Below are positions 13,622 to 14,730 of a stretch of 14,730 nt of DNA, one piece after another (within the stretch, counting starts at the first letter, position 1; each line of letters opens with the position of its first letter). The notes below the pieces were generated by a model, which worked only from the letters and a program-made list of their open reading frames with translations, had not been told where the DNA came from and searched no databases. The translations under genes and the position numbers were made by a program. Source of the DNA: Candidatus Bathyarchaeota archaeon (GTDB taxonomy: Archaea > Thermoproteota > Bathyarchaeia > Bathyarchaeales > Bathycorpusculaceae); assembly GCA_016649625.1 (NCBI GenBank), contig JAENXI010000008.1, positions 1-14,730 on the forward strand, read 5' to 3'.

Positions 13622-13678
13622 TTTTTTTAGTTCTGTTAAAATTTGGGATTAATTAGAAAACAGTAGTTTGTTATTTCT

Positions 13679-13712
13679 TGTTTTTTATTTTATTATTTTT
13701 TTTGTTGTTTTG
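13679..13712 (+). terminator. T-rich terminator after the DUF2061 gene
   Basis: Repeated T-runs (T7, T8) broken by single A or G bases lie 60-90 nt after the DUF2061 stop and before the next gene. This is a plausible archaeal U-tract terminator. Confidence 0.35.
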
Positions 13713-13796
13713 TCTTGTGTTTTGAGTTTTAAGAAACAATTTAAATGTGGAATTTACTAATATCGCGTTATACGACAGAGTTTATGCGGTGTAGTA

Positions 13797-14730
13797 ATGT
13801 TCACAGAGCGTAATGGTGAAGAGAAAGATTATAATTGGTTTGAGGCAGCCAAAGGGTACGAACAGGCGCTCATTTCTAGTTCAAAATCTGTTTGTGAAGT
13901 TGCAGAATCTTGGAAAAAGATTGGCTTTTGCTATAGCAGAGCTTCTAGACAGAGTTTTAGTCTGGAGGATTTTAAGAAAATTCGGTTTTTAGCTATAACA
14001 TCATATGAAAAGGCTGGTAAATTCTTTAAAGAAGAAGGAAGTTTGACAAGTCTTGGTAAAAGTAGTGAATGTTTCGCTTTGGCTGAGTATATGCGTTCTT
14101 GGGTCTCAGCTACTTCATCAGAAAAAAACAAAATCTTAAGCAAATGTAATGCGTTTTCTTTAGAGGCTCTTGAAAAATATAAAGAAGTTAAAGCCACTAT
14201 AGACCATGGTAGACTTTGTAATCTTATATCGCAGAGTCTTTTTGACCAAGTATATATTGCAACAATTGAAAAAGAAAAAAGAAGACTTGTCCAGGAGGGA
14301 ACTAAAGCTTCTGATGATGCAATCTCCATTTTCACTGAATTAGAAGCGAAAAATGATCTTTTACTTGCTTTTTCCTTAGCAACTCTTCAGAGTTGGTATT
14401 ACGCAAATATAGGTGAATCAGAGACTCTGCGAAAGGAATTTGCAGAAAAATGTTTGGTTTACTCAAAGAAAGCCTTTGAGCTTTCTAAGAAAGTTGATGA
14501 TTCATATTTTAAAGCATCTGCATTGTGGGCTAGGGCGCTAGCTACTTTGTTTTTTACAGATGATCTCGAGTCGTCTTTAAAGATCGCTAAAGAAATGTGG
14601 GATGTTTCTTTGGCTATGAGAGATAACTACTTCAAAGGTATCGCTTCTTATCTTTTGGCTTTTGTTACAGATTTGATGATTCCTGGAGAGGCTAATCCTA
14701 CTAAAAAGAAACGACTCTATGAGGATATAA
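13797..14730 (+). CDS. helical-repeat (TPR-like) protein, 3' end outside the window
   Basis: An uninterrupted frame runs from ATG 13797 to the window edge (311 codons, no stop), so this is the N-terminal part of a longer protein. It is almost entirely alpha-helical, with repeated pairs of amphipathic helices in TPR style: YNWFEAAKGYEQAL, SWKKIGFCYSRASRQ, AITSYEKAGKFFKEEGS, then LVYSKKAFELSKKVDDSYFK, ALWARALATLFF, SLKIAKEMWDVSLAMRDNYF. There is no signal peptide or membrane segment in this part, so it is probably cytoplasmic. The frame upstream is closed by a TAA at 13758-13760, and GGTG 5 nt before the ATG is a partial Shine-Dalgarno. In many archaea such solenoids precede kinase, cyclase or DNA-binding domains, but nothing here shows which. 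The opposite strand also has a 134-codon open frame, judged to be a shadow. Confidence 0.75.
   Translation, partial: MFTERNGEEKDYNWFEAAKGYEQALISSSKSVCEVAESWKKIGFCYSRASRQSFSLEDFKKIRFLAITSYEKAGKFFKEEGSLTSLGKSSECFALAEYMRSWVSATSSEKNKILSKCNAFSLEALEKYKEVKATIDHGRLCNLISQSLFDQVYIATIEKEKRRLVQEGTKASDDAISIFTELEAKNDLLLAFSLATLQSWYYANIGESETLRKEFAEKCLVYSKKAFELSKKVDDSYFKASALWARALATLFFTDDLESSLKIAKEMWDVSLAMRDNYFKGIASYLLAFVTDLMIPGEANPTKKKRLYEDI

Noticed and set aside
13931..14335. 134-codon open frame on the - strand
   Set aside because: It mirrors the TPR-like gene on the + strand, which is longer, helical-repeat in pattern and open to the window edge.

Overview
The window looks like a piece of a low-GC archaeal chromosome. 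An archaeal-type UbiA lipid prenyltransferase, a CdvB/ESCRT-III (Snf7-fold) protein and a microbial presenilin-family intramembrane protease, together with strong GGAG(GT) ribosome-binding sites and AT-rich promoters, point to the TACK/Asgard side of the Archaea. A Bathyarchaeia-like lineage is my best guess. This is inference from gene content; there is no rRNA in the window to confirm it.

Layout. 1-1850 (+ strand): ubiA-like digeranylgeranylglyceryl-phosphate synthase, then a CdvB-like ESCRT-III protein. 1884-5815 (- strand): a compact peptide/nickel-type ABC transporter operon dppB-dppC-dppD-dppF, read right to left. 6032-7909 (+): the divergently transcribed, membrane-anchored substrate-binding protein. 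7949-9648 (-): a small three-helix membrane protein and an MFS permease. 9851-10717 (+): a presenilin/signal-peptide-peptidase-like GxGD aspartyl protease whose end overlaps the end of a convergent EamA/DMT permease (10695-11612, -). 11793-12797 (+): a fold-type II PLP enzyme of the cysteine synthase family. 12798-13327: a roughly 530-base stretch with no convincing gene but an unusual GC-richer repeat patch. 13331-13621 (+): a DUF2061 membrane protein. 13797 to the window edge (+): the start of a large helical-repeat (TPR-like) protein.

Most notable points. (1) The substrate-binding protein appears circularly permuted: the part that normally forms the C-terminal third of an SBP_bac_5 protein comes first, directly after the signal peptide. 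It is followed by the normal N-terminal two thirds, which stops where the C-terminal part should begin. (2) dppC and dppF have no ATG, GTG or TTG that could give a complete protein. In both, an in-frame ATA lies exactly 9 nt after a GGAG motif, suggesting AUA initiation. (3) dppC carries a one-base frameshift in an A5 run (T5 on the + strand); the correct C-terminus continues intact in the next frame. The PLP-enzyme gene shows a similar picture at its 5' end, where the Shine-Dalgarno points to an ATG one frame away across another T5 run. (4) The presenilin homologue keeps GxGD but has VD for YD and PGL for PAL.

Together the dpp genes and the divergent binding protein form one uptake system for peptides or similar solutes. 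The other genes look like separate housekeeping or accessory functions: lipid synthesis, membrane remodelling, efflux, membrane proteolysis and amino-acid/sulfur metabolism. I found no CRISPR array, tRNA, rRNA, insertion sequence or integrase.
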